From positions 1,993,501 through 2,057,500 of the forward strand of contig JACDQD010000102.1 of assembly GCA_019843655.1 (NCBI GenBank): 64,000 bases of DNA, read 5' to 3'. Made by a program: the position numbers and the translations under genes. Positions 34,001 through 48,540 of this stretch are shown here, one piece after another. This DNA is from Lethocerus indicus (Eukaryota; Arthropoda; Insecta; Hemiptera; Belostomatidae). The number at the start of each line of letters is the position of its first letter. Positions within the stretch are counted from its first letter, which is position 1. The notes beneath the pieces were generated by a model, which saw only the letters and a list, made by a program, of their open reading frames with translations, was not told the origin of the DNA and ran no database searches.

Positions 34001-36839
34001 GACAAGCGGAAAATTGAAGTTTTAATGGCTTATTTAAAGGCTCAAAAAGGGAGAGGAAGAGTTTATAAACCTGGCAGGTGCTTTTGATAGGCTCCCAAAT
34101 AGGTTTAAGCATCGAAATCTATCGTGAATTTAATAGGGACGGAGGAATTTTGTGTAACTTGGTTAGTCAAAGTCACACTTTCTTCAGTTCGCAGCAGAGA
34201 AAGAAGATAACTAAGTTAAATAACTTAAGCCGACAGAACATAAAAAACGCTTATTTACTAACAACTTCAATTTATGGAAGTATACTGCACTAGATGAATT
34301 GAGTTCTTAATAGAATTATGTATAAGAATTAGGCGAGTAGAACTATTACTTGATTGATTGGCTATTACTTGATACAACAGAATTTTTCACACCACCGCAC
34401 GGTATTTATTTAATTTTTATTGAAATTCTTTACTGAATCGTGTAAATTATACGATTCAATTATGTCTTAAGTGTAGTTAAAAATTAGAACTAGTAAATAC
34501 AGGTACATACTACAGTAAGATGCAAACCGGGATGACTCCTTTATTCGGGCCAGCCTTCGTATAAGGTCTGACCCCGTGTATTTACAAATTTAAGTTGTAG
34601 CAGGGAAACGATGACTAAAGGGATTAGGGCTATCCCTCGGCAACATCTAACTTAATAATACATAATCTTGTAGCACAGAACTTACGGTAGAACGGTGTGT
34701 TGAAAAATACAAGGAAATATCGCGAAATATGACGAAGATAAATAATGTGGGAAACACGCAGAAAAATGTTTCTGACAGTTTTAAATCAAGAATTAAATCG
34801 CAATTAAAATCCGATTCCCCATAATTAATTTATGTTTCCATTTAAGAACAGGCAATAAAGAGAAAAATATTCTCTTGCACTTGAAACGTACTCCAGAATT
34901 TAAGGCCCCCTAAATATCTTTTTTTTCGAGCGGTGGAGATGATTAATGAAGCGCGGATCGGTTCATCGGGTGGTATCCGACTGAGTGAACCGCGGTGAAT
35001 TGGAAACTCTAAATTTCACTTCGGCCGACTTCTTTTCCTTTAGGAGAGAAGTACACCTTCTGCTCTCCTACAAGGGACAAATGGATTCCTGATTGATATC
35101 TGCTCCGGCCGTTCCCTTACTTTCGGCCTGAATTCTACCCAACTTTTTTCGAAACTTTGGACGCCTCGCGACCCAGTTCCTGACTTCATAATTCATTCGA
35201 TTTTATAATTGATTATATTCAAATAGCCCCGAGACGTATCCCTCTACCCGAAAATACTGCTGGGTTCGAATTCGAAGAACTTTAGTTTCCGGAGGCCGCG
35301 ATACAAAATTACAGAAATGTCTGGCATTATGTGTATGAACGCGCGTCCTGATTTCTCTATAATTTTTAATTCATTAGTCTATTTACAAATGAGACATGTG
35401 CGAGCTTATGTAATTTCGAAGACAATTATTTTCTCGTTTATTTCAATTTATTGATTACGGGTTCAGGGTACCCGTTGCTTTGTCGTGAATCATGAAAATG
35501 AGACGAGAATTTCAGAAATGTCAAGAAAAGTCTCTTCATTCGCTGAACAATATCTCGATCCACCTATGGCGAATAATATCTTGTGACATTCAATAAAGTG
35601 CGGGCTGAAGTGGAAGCAGCGCTAGAACAATAGCTGACCCAAACTGTGCTCAATACTGCGGAGATTGACCCGCGGTAAAATGCGATACGAGCGAGACCCG
35701 GCTCTGAAGTCCTAAATGAATCACATAGGCTATGATCATTGGATATAAAGCGCGCGGATTTCCATTACGCCAGGTTATAAATGACGCCTTTGTCGCAGCA
35801 CACAATGCCATCCGAATGCCCTTTCGCTGTCGCGGTAAATCGCGATGAGACAGGCCTCAGATAAACTGTCCCCCGTCGTACAGACCTCGAAATTGAACTT
35901 TTGTACCGGGGAGTGGTTTTTAAAACGTTCTCCGCTCCATTATTTGTTAGTTCACGTCATACTACACAACCAGGTTCGTACTTTAACAGAAAACATGTCC
36001 ACTCTTTCATTTAAACCAGCACTAAGTTTACAGTAGACTAAATTTATTACACTTAAAAACTATGTTTTTATAGTTGCAGTAAAAAGTTTTTTGATCATAG
36101 TTATCTGTTCAGTCTCAATGATCTGCCAGAAATCCACCGGAAGCAGGTGATGATTCTCCTCCTGCCGGAATGCGTTCCAGTCCTTTTTCTCGTAGCTCGA
36201 AATGGGATCGACGTTTATCGAAATGGGGTCGATTAAATTTAGCCTTTCCGCGTTCGATGAATCTGTTTATATTCGAGCTAGGCTTCCCAAATGGGTGCAT
36301 CCGGTTTTCCTCGATATCGAATATCCACGTTGTCCACTGGGTTCGTGACGGCAAACTCTCTCTCTCTACTTCCCTCTAGTACATAGTCTTTATTACAAGT
36401 TAATTTACCAACGTCTGATTATGAGTATTTGTAACACCGTTATAATCCCGTTATAAACGTTTCTTATCAATTAAACCGTAATCCATGAGAATGGATTATT
36501 TTTATGACAATCCAAATGTGTTAAGAACAATTTTTGACCTCAGAGTCATTCCGATTTCCAAGAGGATGTACAAGTGATACAACATATACGTATTTTAGAG
36601 GTATTCATAATAATCATTCGTCGGTCCTCGGTCTTCATTTGTACCGGTATCGTTTCAATCAATTATCTTCCTCTTCGATCCTTACCCATCAGTCATACAA
36701 GAAAGAGCCGAGACCACCCTACGGTACGACTAAAGGATGGGTGGGGTGTGGGGTGGTGTCGGCACTCAGAGCAGAGCGGGGCGGGTAAAACTTTTAAAAA
36801 ATAGCTGCGATCCAATTCTCATTACTCAGTCGGCGTTTT
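31049..36839. other. No gene recognised; contains the longest ORF of the window
   Basis: A 163-codon ATG frame at 31644-32135 has a good start context (AAACATGG) and a basic purine-encoded middle (RRKQKKTRRRRRGKR). Its AATAAA overlaps the stop. No domain is recognised, and an ORF of this length is expected by chance in 64 kb, so I do not call it a gene. CpG-rich stretches lie at about 32620-32900. The rest is AT-rich. Confidence 0.3.
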
Positions 36840-37190
36840 AGAGGGGGCGATGAGACGTTGATAAAGGTGGGTTATTAGCCGGGGGCGGGCCTCCAGCGTC
36901 TCGGCGCTCTTGTTGTTTCCCGGCGGCGGGGAATATCCGCGTCGATTGTCGGGGCGCGGATTCCAAGATTGATGCCCGCCCGTCGACTAATGACAGTTGT
37001 TTTCCGGCCGTCATCGTCGTACCGGTCCCGGGCATAAATCTGTTGGCGGGGGAGTGGCACAACCGGCCACAATGGCCACCGTTTGGCCGCATCGCTCCCA
37101 ATAATTCACCCCATTAATCCGTCGCCGACGTCGGGTACCGTTAAACGGCCCCGGCCCTTGTTAATTTTGACCGGGGCCGCGACCATTCCG
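36840..37190. promoter_or_regulatory. CpG-rich block, possible cis-regulatory element
   Basis: Very GC-rich, with interspersed TAAT words (GACTAATGAC, ATAATTCACC, CATTAATCCG). Both strands have open frames without recognisable protein content. The contrast with the flanks suggests a conserved regulatory element, which is inference only. Confidence 0.2.
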
Positions 37191-40129
37191 AATAAGAACG
37201 GTTTCTCCAAATTTTTTTCTTCTCTTTTTTTTCCATCGGCCGGAATAATTTCTCAGGGCTGAGTCAGAATCAGCGATAAGTCGTCGAAGTGATGTTCGAG
37301 TCGTGTCAGCGTTAAAAACGAGCGGTTCTTTTGAGATATCCGACACCACACTTGTAAACTTCTGCACTTGACCCACCTGTAAAAACCCTTGACCGTGTTC
37401 CGTCTTAATACTTTAATTCTTCTGAATTATTTCTACACCATTCATTGGAGATGTATGAAATATACAATTTTTAACCAAACAAGTAATATTGATAAGCGTG
37501 ATAGCCATGAACTGTGTTTGTGTTATTGGGTGTGCGCCAAAAAGAAGAAATCACTGGAAATTCGCACCTAAGGGAGGTGGCATTATGATTAATAAATTAC
37601 TTAGGATAATCTTGCATATGAGTCCAAAAATCGTATGATGTAGACTGGTTCTATTCTGAAACGAAACGACCGACAACCTTTCTCAACCTTACTATAAATA
37701 TACAAATCCAAATTGTAATTATTCTACGTAAATTATTTAACGAACAACACGCTAAACCTAAACCTCGTTAAGACATCATCGGTCGTATACACTACACGTG
37801 GTATTCCTCGAAAAAGCCAACCGGACTTAACAAACTAAAAAAAAATGTCTAAATTCAGCGATATTATTACAGTAGCTCGTTAATAGTCGCGCAATGGGGG
37901 TGGGGGGAGGAGAACTCGGAGATAAATCTAAATAGGAAGGGTCACGAGCACATTAAGGTTGTTCACCTCTCGTTGAGGCTCCCGAGCGGAATCGATGGCA
38001 CGGATATCCCCAATTCGACGGTAATGTCCGAACCCCACTTATCCGTAATCCAACCGATGGATTAATTACCTTCACGATGTACCTTCGTAAGATGGCCCGG
38101 GGCCAAACCTTGCAGCGCGCTTGCAATAACCATCCGTATTAATCCAACCGGGTCTTGTATTCGCACACCCTCTGGCACTTACACCTACACCTGGTCTACA
38201 GGATGCCATGACCCGATTTCGTTTAGCTGCCTATATATATTATAGGTTTCTACCCCAACTGATAGACCTCCAGCGTCTCAATAGCGTCCTGCGTTTCCTT
38301 CACCGTTTTTAACGAAACTTGACGGAAGATAGTTATATCCCGATTTCATGATCGGTATCTTTCAAAATGTCCCACAATTTTAAAGTATTTTTTATTTCTT
38401 CAGCCCCCATCTCACACGATTATATAATTACAATACCGCTTACGTTATCGCTAAGTGAGAGCTTGATTGTTATATCAGGAAAGCCAGGGATAAATATGTA
38501 CGTGAAGGAACTTCCGCAAATTTCCCATTATATTTTCAGGTCTCCCGTCGAGTATCCGGACTATGGTCGTCACTCGCGTTTTTGTTCCGCACCAATAAAT
38601 TTTTATTTAAAGGTTTAAACCTCACCCCGTAATAACTTGCGGAATTGAATATAATATAGGTAGGTTTTTCTTTAGACCGTGAGTTCAAGAGGTAAAACTT
38701 TATCCAACATTTTATGCCAAACCGGAAATAATTTTATTAGTAAATAGAGAAAATATGCGTTATTTCCTCGACACTTTTCTAATTTATCGTAAATTAATTG
38801 GCGGATTTATTTTATTAAGAAATATACCATTTACTACAACCATTTTTTATTTTTTCTACTCTGCCCAACTCAGAGGTCGATTTCTGGCCCGACCTTCGAC
38901 TCGTGAATAATTCAGAAATGTTAAAACGCGCCTCAAAGAATTCATGCTTATATTTTGAAACGATCTATATAAGAAAGTGGCAATTCAAAATCAATTGGAT
39001 AAATATTATTGCATATTTTATACTATAGTTCTCTCAGGCTTTCAAATTTAATGAACGAAGGGCGCGTGAGAGCGGCTACTATTAGAGGACCTACTGAGAG
39101 TTAGTTTTTAAATGAATAATTGATGGCCCTGTGGATTGGGAAGCCAGTCATGTGTAAGATTTGGGAGCCAGATACCGGGAGAGTGCATACACAGAGGGGT
39201 ATAACACACGTCTCGACCACCGGGATTTTGTTGTTTGCCGACCCGATGCACCGGCTATGTGCCACGGTCCTGCCAGAGATATACTGTAATGTTTACCTTC
39301 GGGCTGACTAATCAAGAATGTAAAGTAGACCATACAAAAACAGGAAATATACTATTCCAAATTCTAACACAGAGTGTAATTTCAAATAGTCAGAGGAGAG
39401 GCTGAGTGTTGTCTGAATAGTATTCGAATAACAAATTTCTAGTTCAACATATTTAGGGGATCTGTTAGGCCACAACACTAACTAGGGTCCTGTTAGTTAA
39501 GGGATTCGAGGGACATTTAATTTGTTTCTATTCTGTACTGATGTAGTCTTGTTGCTACTGTCTAACTATCATTGTCGACTATCGGCAAAACATACTTTCA
39601 AATAATCCCACCAAATATTATTTTAAAAAATTACACAACAACGCGTCACCTACGCTCAGCCGAGATATAACGAAGATTAATAACACCATGTTACTAGGGC
39701 GTGTTACTGCGTCTTCGCGAGGTGAACTCCTCACCGGTATTTCCCACGTTTAAATCTAACGATCGAGCGATAATTCGCCACAGTATTTTTTCCCACCCCT
39801 ATTTCTACTACAGAGACGTAAATTAAAAAAAAAAATTGGAAAGAACAAGGGCGGATGGCGTGCGACACGGAAAGGAGAAAATGCGGTGGCCGGCCTCGGT
39901 TTCAATGAAAATGAAGGACGTAATTACTCGCTATAGGGGACGCCCCCGCCGCCCGAAATGGGCCCATTCAAAACGAGTATGAATTCTGAAATCGATTCGC
40001 GATCGATGACCTTCGCATTCCTACCACCGGTTTTTACACACTCAGAGACAGACAACTTGCATGTAGTGTATCTCTGTTCGAAAATGCTGCTATTTTGTTG
40101 ATCAAAAGGAACGGTTTATGGAATAGGAG

Positions 40130-40179
<50 letters not shown>

Positions 40180-42393
40180 AAAGAAAAGAGTATATCCATT
40201 GTAAAAGACAAATCATTGACCCTAGGCGGTTGGCGTGGGGAGGTACCTCTTCCGTCGATGACATCAGCGGCCCGACATTGATTTTAGCGTCCCTCATGTT
40301 CTGGGTCGGTCGGTTCAATAACGGACAAATACAAATAGATATAGAAACGAACCGCGGCGGCGGTGGAGGTGGTAGAGCGACGGGGGGAGGAACGGAGCAA
40401 TCACTGCACCCAGAAGCTTGCTCCATCAGGTCCTGTAGCTGAACTCCCGCAGAAAAATCGAGAATCTTACCGTCCTTATTTCGGGTAAAACAAACAACAG
40501 ATTAATAGACATATAGTTCTATAATCATATTTAGTACTGTCTGTATTGTCATTATTTGATTTATTAAAGTTGCCACTGATACAATTTCCCTATTTCCACA
40601 ATCCCTACAACAGTCGCTACAAAAATAATATTCGGTCCCCAAGAAATAGAGGCATTCTTTTATCATGAATAAATCTGTACAATTTTAGTAAGGGGCAGGA
40701 GTATTCAATGTGTAATTTGAAATAATAGTGACATCTTCTGAATGATACTACTTCTAAGCAATGCAAGTATTTCACATAGTCTGTTTAATAGCTTAGTATG
40801 GTTTAGGGTAATCTCTTATTATGTTATATTAGAATATAAAAATTAGAGATTAGAAATGAAATTCGTAGATAGAAGGTTGAGAAACAATGGAAACAAATTA
40901 GAGGCGGCGGAAAAGTAAAATAAATAATCGCATGAACACTACACAATCAGGGAAAATGTTGACTTCCCCTATCTAGAAAAAAGTATTTTGCAGAAATAAA
41001 ATGTCAACCGACTTTTGGGACAAAAGAAATGCGGGTCTGTTGTGTCATTGCTCAGGTCTGCGGATTTCATGGTTTATTCAGTTTCCTGGGGGGGGCTTTA
41101 GGCCCGAGAGCAGTCTGAGCCCTATAACAAGAGCTCGGCCCTTCTTAATCCGATTCGCTTGTTTGAAATTTGTCGACCTCCTCCACCTCGACCTCCTCCT
41201 CTCTTCCCGCTCCCTTTTTAAAGCGGACTTTAAACGCCGGTTCCGCCGCCCCGGGGGAACGCCGGCTAAATGCCTTAAGGGAAATCCCAGGGTCGGGTTT
41301 GTTTCTATTAGCCAGAAATTAAACCTTAAAGGTAAACTTTTTCAATTCGGGAAGGGCAAAAAGTTTTCATTTAATTCTTCTCTTTAGTTATATTAACTGA
41401 ACTGATGTTGGTGTTCTAATTCATTACTGTTTTATTTTGCTAAAACTTTACCAATTCATAATTATTTAAGTTATGGGGTAAACGATCCACTGGCGTATTG
41501 ACGATATTATATAAGATTAATAATCCACTTTTGTTTCAGCTAAATGTGAGAATATCGCAGTAGTTTAGTTTCGTTTTCTTCACCACGAAACTTATGACTG
41601 CACCAGGTCGAAACGCAAATAATTCAATGCAAATGAGAGTTGGAATTTGAAAACATGATACATTGGACAAATTTACATCTTAGTTATAATGGCTCGTAAT
41701 CGGTACTAACATTATCCCCGGCCTTAAATATCTAACACTGGGCTAAGATAAACCGAACTAGGTAGTGATTGAATTCACCGCCATAAAGGTTAGTGAACCC
41801 CCCGATCGTTTTTGCCGGAACGTGCGGGCGGCCAGGAACGGAGGCCTGACGTATCGCGTGCTATCAGCGAGGATGTAGCTTTTGAATTCGGTTGGCAATT
41901 TAGTGTTCGCAGTTTCCTATGGAGATAGGGGTTTGGGTGAACTGGGCCCGCAGTGAGATAGCCCCGGCGTTTATTACCTGCTCCCGCGCACCCGACTCTT
42001 CTTCCAAAACCTGGGTTCTGGAAGCTACCGCCCATAAAAATACATATCTAAACGTTCTATCGATATCCCCTACGCCGCTTTTTCCTCCCGTCCGTCTCCT
42101 TTTTTTATTATTACATTATCCCCCAAACATAAGAGATATTACAGAATAGCTTTATATACTCTCGGGTCTTCGCGAATATTTAATCGGAATAGAGTTTACA
42201 CGCTTGTTTCTAGCTCCAGTTATGATTTATATTGCAAACGGCCACTACGTTAATGCGTGTGGAATCCTCACTCCGGCAGCGAAATCGCAAATCGACTATT
42301 TTATTGAATTGGATTTGAATACTGCTTTAAATTCGCTCACGCTTCAATATACAAATAATTACAACAATCAATTCAAACAATGAATATGATAAT
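37191..42393. other. No gene recognised
   Basis: Mostly AT-rich with scattered CpG-rich segments. A (TA)n run lies at 40134-40177. A 128-codon frame at 41001-41387 has no recognisable protein features. Confidence 0.35.
40134..40177. repeat. (TA)n microsatellite
   Basis: Uninterrupted TA run of about 44 nt. Confidence 0.95.
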
Positions 42394-42684
42394 ATGTCAG
42401 CGATGAACTATGTCATTTTGACTGTTGCATTTTACGTTTTAGCGATGTCGACAGTAATGGCCAGGGATTTGAAAACAGCGACGATTTTAGTGTTGACCAA
42501 CCGGTATGACAAACGGCGTATTGTTCTCGGTCCGAGATCTACAGGTCGGAGAAAACGAGCGGCTCCAAGTTTAAAAAAAGAAAGGAACAGAATAGCGGAG
42601 GACGCGGTTTATTCGGCCGGGCCCCATCAACCGTCAGCGGAGTTACGAGGGCGTTATTTAAGTTTACAACTGGCCGGTCGGTAA
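42394..42684 (+). CDS. Candidate neuropeptide-like precursor (hypothetical)
   Basis: A 96-codon ATG frame with no recognised family. Residues 4-23 are hydrophobic with small residues before position 24 (VMA|RD), a plausible signal peptide and cleavage site. Basic processing sites follow: KRR at 40-42 and GRRKR at 51-55. The Gly before the tetrabasic site would allow amidation and release of an octapeptide IVLGPRST-amide (43-50). KK at 61-62 is a further possible site. The length fits insect neuropeptide precursors. Against it: the frame ends in CpG-rich sequence that suppresses stops, no repeat of the peptide is seen, and the motif matches no family I know. A donor-like CGGTATGA at about 42502 might end an exon earlier. 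Confidence 0.22.
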   Translation: MSAMNYVILTVAFYVLAMSTVMARDLKTATILVLTNRYDKRRIVLGPRSTGRRKRAAPSLKKERNRIAEDAVYSAGPHQPSAELRGRYLSLQLAGR

Positions 42685-43140
42685 CGGAATTATCAACGGG
42701 GGCTCCTTCTCCTCTCTAACACCGGAGGCGGCGGTAAATTCGCGTAGGGCGGAATCGAATCGCTCGAAATCGCCCTTCGTATATTTATAAGAGGGCGCGG
42801 AAGGGCCGTTCAATAATTCATGAGATCGGGCGGGTGTCGCGACCATCGGCCAAATTGCGATTTCAGCCACCCCCGCCTTCCCCATCACCTCCACAAATCG
42901 CGAATTTATGCGACGTCTCTCCGCGTATTGTGGACGGTGAAGGGCCCCGCCCCAACGCCGCCAATTATATTGAACTTTACGAGCAGTATTTCTTTCCCCG
43001 ATCTCGGATTTAAGCCGAAGACGTCCCCGCGTGTATTATTCATCTTGCATAAATTCTAATTTGGATCCCGGGATGTATATCCCGCCCCTTCGCGAAATCG
43101 GCCACGATTCTCGAGGCGGCCCGATGGAAAAGACATAAAT
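42685..43140. promoter_or_regulatory. CpG-rich block with ATTA words, possible cis-regulatory element
   Basis: GC- and CpG-rich with embedded homeodomain-type words (CAATAATTCATGAG, CGAATTTATGCG, CCAATTATATTG). Open on both strands but without a recognisable protein. Confidence 0.2.
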
Positions 43141-46100
43141 ATAATTCCGCTCGTCGCTGTTCCTTCGGTCGATTCCATCGAGTATTCACATCAGTCTTAG
43201 CAATTGCTGAGTTAACGAGTGTTAAAGAAATGTTATCATATTAAAATTACATACCCGTAGGGTATGCCTTCATAATCTACTAACCGAGAAGCCGAAACCG
43301 GCCTACTACAAGGCATGTGGTGTCCTGCGGAAGGAGATCTTATAGATATGTACTTGAAATAAGTCTAAGTCTTTTGCATAAATTGCGCGTAATAAACAAA
43401 TGTTATTTTTAATTACCGCTCGAGTACCGTAAAATTTCTCCTTTGTTGTTTGTCAATTTGAAAGTTATTTAACAATATTTTGGATATTATTTCATCCGTT
43501 ATTTAGATCAAGAAAAATATTCCAGCATAGGTTATTAAAAAAATTATAAATGTTGCCTTTGCCCTTTCATTTGAATATCAACCTCACGTATCACTATATC
43601 TTGAGTGAACGAGAAAGAAAGATATTCACCTAACGCATTTCCTCTTCATTCGAAGAAAAATTCCTTGTGTACTTCATGGTTGGTTTGAGCGCACCTTGCC
43701 CATGGTCAGAGGAGTAGAAATATGTCCAAAAATATATTAGATTCAAAGGTTTCTCGTATTCTCTAAATTCCCGACGGCATATACCTTTACTTCGAAAGGG
43801 AGACACGCTCGGTGAAATCGTGACCCGGAGTTATACGGTGCTTCTGACAAATGGTATCCACCGAGTTTGTAACGATTCCAATTCAAAATGCAGCCCGTAA
43901 TGTCGGCCCCTACGGCGGTAAATTATTTACGCGGCTGACGGGGACGTGTCGCCTGTCGACGATGTAAGATACGAACACGTTCAAATATATCGAGAAACGA
44001 TTTTACCCCCTCACTATATCACTGGATTGATTCTTCTTTGAAATATAATAATTCGTTTTCTTTCTGAAATATGAGCCCAGTCCACGTGCCACTGCCGTCA
44101 CGGCATTATTATTGTCCATATTATATCTAAATAAAATGGCAGAGGATTTAATTTGATACAAGTGATAGAAATCAATGTATATTCGCTTTATTAAATGGGG
44201 CATTAATAACGGCGGTTGGTTGAATATTAATTTAAAGAAAAATTTACTGGGGCAATCTCGGCCTCATTCGCGTATTAACTGGCTATCGACCAACGCTTTA
44301 TTAAACTGCTCTGCAAACTGTATGAAACTTAATAACTCCTACATTGTGTCTCCATTTAATACTTGGAAATAAAGCAAAATCCGTATAATAATTAATATTT
44401 TAGCGTAAAAATAACTAAAGTTGGAGGAATAGTTGCTCAAGTAATTATTTCAAGTATATAAAGAGTCCTCTATACATTGTAATTTCTCTACGGATCCAAG
44501 GAATTTGAATGTCCTCGATTAGTGCCTGACCATCAGCATATATAGTGGTTATCTGTAAATTTTACTTGTTGGTAATTCATTCTTCGTTTATATATTCTTT
44601 ATCATATTTGTAATATGCGACGTGATTCTAATAGTGTTTTACGCTCTTAATATCCCATGCTTCCTGTTTTCTTATTGGGACTCATTGGGCAGTTCCGGCT
44701 TCGCGGAAGCGGTTTCCGTTCTCGCAGCCGAATCGATTCCACCTCAGTCCACGACTTTTTTTCTCTTTTCTTACCGAGCTCTAAATCCGACCACCGTTGG
44801 AAGATACACGCATGAGTAAACGCACCCCCACTTCCGGAAAACGTATCGGGGCAAATAACATGCCCGCAATGGCAACGAGCCAGTTTAAATGTTTGCCAAA
44901 TGGAGATGGAGTTCGACGCTCCTGGGATCTCCCTGGGGGTGGGGGTGTGGGAGGTTTGTGGTGGAGACTCACTTATCTCTTAGGGGAAGGAAGGGGAAGG
45001 GGGAATATGTGGATTTTCAGGAGTAATAAGGTTCAAGCCCCAGCTGAAGTATGCCTTGGCGCTTCGACATCTTAAATAAAAAATAAGAATGTGGTGTGAA
45101 AGCACAAAATGGTATTTCTCGTCATAATAAGCTTGTTATCAATTTGTTTAAGTGCGTAATGAAGAGTGTATTAACTTAGATTATCACGTATTTGTACAGT
45201 ACACCGGTAGAACAATATATTACTTAAATAGGACAATATTGTCTGAACTAGTATTCTCTCCTAGCGACGAAGCAACCGGGTAGGAGAATCCGTACTGCAG
45301 CTTCGTGACTATCTAGCGGGCTAACGGTTTACCGCCTATATTATCCCAACGGGTAAAACGGGTATTGTTAATCTCCCTTATCTCAGCGTCGGCAATTCAT
45401 CTTCCGCAACCGGAGAAACGGTTTCGGCATAACACACAGCTCGCACCTCAGAAAGCAGATTCGCAATCGGTACGCATTTTTAAACCGCGTGTTATTCAGG
45501 GTGTCCAAGACAACATAGACTGGAACACGTTATAATTTTTTTAAGGATTGAAATACTCAGGGATCGATAGTTCTGTGCAGAATGTGAACTGGTGAAGAGC
45601 ATTGACGGGGGAGCTCACAATAAATAATTGGAAACATAAAATATTTAAAATACTATGCAGAGTACACCATCAGCCTTTTTTATCTAATTCCAGCAGAATA
45701 AAATTCGAAAGAAACATTTTGAATTAAATAAATAACACGTTTGGTTATCTATAATGACTGGAGTCTATTCATTAAATTTGACGTTCGAGTTGAGTGAAAA
45801 TGAATCACCTCTAAACTGTCTCACGTCCTAAGTGATATTGTCAATATCTAAAGCCTTTATAACTATTCAATGGGTTCCGAGGGCTCCTACATTTGTAGGA
45901 TTCGACTATTTCATAATAATTTAACTCTTGCAACAGAACTATTACCGACGGTCTGGCCGTCGGCTCACTAATCGTTGGGACACTATCGGGGATCGGGAAC
46001 CCCGGTAGAACTGAGGCGACCTTCACCATCGAGCTGATAATTATTCCGGTTTGGTTGAATAATAGAACGTTCGGGAGTGGGGAACTGTGCTCCGCCCAGG

Positions 46101-48000
46101 AATTATTCAAGCGCCGGTGCGGGAGGGGAGGGGCCGCGGAGGCCGACGGGATTTACTCGCGGTTCGGTAATTAAAAGGAAATTAATTCCTGTACCGATTA
46201 TACCCCCGGCGTCTAAAGTTGCGAACTCCGATGAGACGCGTGAAAGAGAAATAAGGCCCATTTCGGGACATTGGGCCACGGGCTAAACAATTCAACCGAC
46301 TCGATCGGGAAATATCCTACACGTAACTCTCTAATTTTGTCTAGAGACGAGGCCGAGTAGTGAAAAGGTTTAGTACATCACTAAACATATTACCACTATT
46401 TCATATAATACCAATATTTTATCCTTTACATTTAATTTAATTTTTTATTTTTCTAAATAAACATTGTGACGAACCTAACAAAATTCTGAAATCAGTTAAT
46501 TGGCCTAAAAATAATATTTTTAATTAAAATCAATTATGTTTGTGCGCGTATTAGTTATTTTAGCATTAAGGCATAAAAAAATATAACAAAATATTAAAAG
46601 CAGAGTTTATGTGCATTTGTATATGTAAATACATTCGGGAGACCACCAGGGTCAATTTTCATGCGCGTTAAATATTAATTTTAATTCTCGCGCTTGCTGA
46701 CCATCTGAAAATAAACCGCGATTTGAATTCTTCATGAGGAAAAAACAATACAGGTCTCGGGACAAGGGCTGGATTTCCTCTCTCGGACCTATTTCAAAAT
46801 ACATAGCCTTTCAAAACTACCCCGGCTCCCTGGAACCGAGCCAATGTCAGAGCAGAAAATGGGGGTTCATAAAGGTTACAAATGAAGTATACTAAAAAGT
46901 CTCCTCACTTGGGAGAGAGTCCCTGCTAGTGAAAACCTGATGACTAATTGAATAAAGTTAACCCCTTTTGATGGGTCTTGTGGAAAAAAGTAATTTCGCA
47001 ATCTAAACGTTTATTAAAAATGTCTATTCAAGTTATTAAAAATATTATACATGCCCGGAATTTTTCTACTGCCGCAAGAAAAATAAAAATTAAGATTCTT
47101 ATAACGCTCGAGTAAAATAGAATATGTACTTTTGGAAATAAAAATATGTATTTATATTTTAATTTAAATTTTACAATAAAATACCGGGGTGTACCGTCAA
47201 TAATTAATGAAAAATAACATAATGAGACAAGAAGAATTGAAAAATAACAGGTGATAAATTCTTGGTTAATATCGTTGAGTGGGAGAGCGAGGGGGCGTTA
47301 TTCATACAGTTCCCACGGGGGGCAGGAAACGCCCCCTCCGCCATAAATTTAATCAATTAAATGCAAATAGAAATGCACCAGTTCAAGTATCGAACCGCAG
47401 CTAATTACACTTCCTCCGACCATCTGTCTTATAAATTCCTCTCCTTATTTGAAACGAGCCGTTCGTTTTCTGTTCCTAAATAGAATATCAAATGCGCATC
47501 TATACGGAAAACGTAAGGGCGTATAAGTTACGAAGGGCCACAAATGAAGAGGTATAAGCTCGAACATGAAGCTCAGATTGAGACAAATTTCGTATACGGA
47601 AAAACATGACCGTGTTAACAGAAAATTAATATAAAATGTCTTAATTATGAATTATGTTTCGTGTTTATAAATGCACACTGAAATTAGCATTATGTGTCTA
47701 TACTTCAAGTAGTCGATCCACTAACAATTTTTCCATAGTTTATCATATTCGCAAATTCATTACTCGTATGATCTGTTAAAGATACTTCGAGAAATGGAAC
47801 TAAATCGTGAGCCAGAAGAGTGTAAGTGAAGGCATGAAGAGAAACTGAGAGATACAAAAAATATGGGAAATGTCGTGTCGTAAACCGTAACTTTATGAGT
47901 GCCGCATTTACCGAATAATAATGTCTACGGCCTTCGATACAACGAGGGCGATAGTAAATTGAGAGTCGAGGTTTTACTCGCGTATCACGAAAGCACCTAC
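43141..48000. other. No gene recognised
   Basis: AT-rich spacers with CpG-rich islands at about 45950-46290 and 47280-47350. The latter holds GCCATAAA at 47340-47347. A motif shared with the inverted-repeat element occurs on the minus strand at 43284-43301. Confidence 0.35.
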
Positions 48001-48540
48001 GAACCGATAGGCGGCGACATATTACGTTCCTCGAAGCAGGGGAGATCTCGAACGGGCAAATAAAAATCGAGCGTTACGAGGACTGAATTTGAAAGGGAAA
48101 GGAGATAATAAGAAAAGGCGCCGGTTATGCTGGGAAAGGAATACTTCTTATCTGTAGGCGGCCCCGCAAAAAGAATCCTGGTGCTGCATAAAACAGCGGC
48201 GTCGAAACGCAGATGAACCCGCGGGATAACGCCGTTTTATATTACGGGTTCGGGTCGGGAAGATAGAGACATTTAAATTCGGGTATCACGTTTCGTGGCT
48301 GCGGGCATGGGGGACGTGTGCACCGGGCGATCAAAGATATCGGGTCTAGGCCGCGCCGTGAATAGCCAACTGGGGGAGCTTCGCCGATGAGCCATTAACA
48401 TTTGGCGAGCGTTACCCTCGCGCTACGCGGGAGGTCTTACCCCCCGGTGGGCAAATACACCAAAACCAGCCCCGAATTCGAATTAACCGGGGAAAGACTC
48501 GCACCGTACAGTACGGTAAAGGTAAACCCCCGTTCTTGTT
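48001..48540. promoter_or_regulatory. CpG-rich block, possible cis-regulatory element
   Basis: CpG-rich with TTTTATATTACGGGTT, GATCAAAGATATCG (a TCF/LEF-like TCAAAG) and GCCATTAACATT words. No coding content recognised. Confidence 0.2.

Noticed and set aside
41001..41387. 128-codon ORF
   Set aside because: No protein features recognised. It passes through C/T-rich sequence that is poor in stops.
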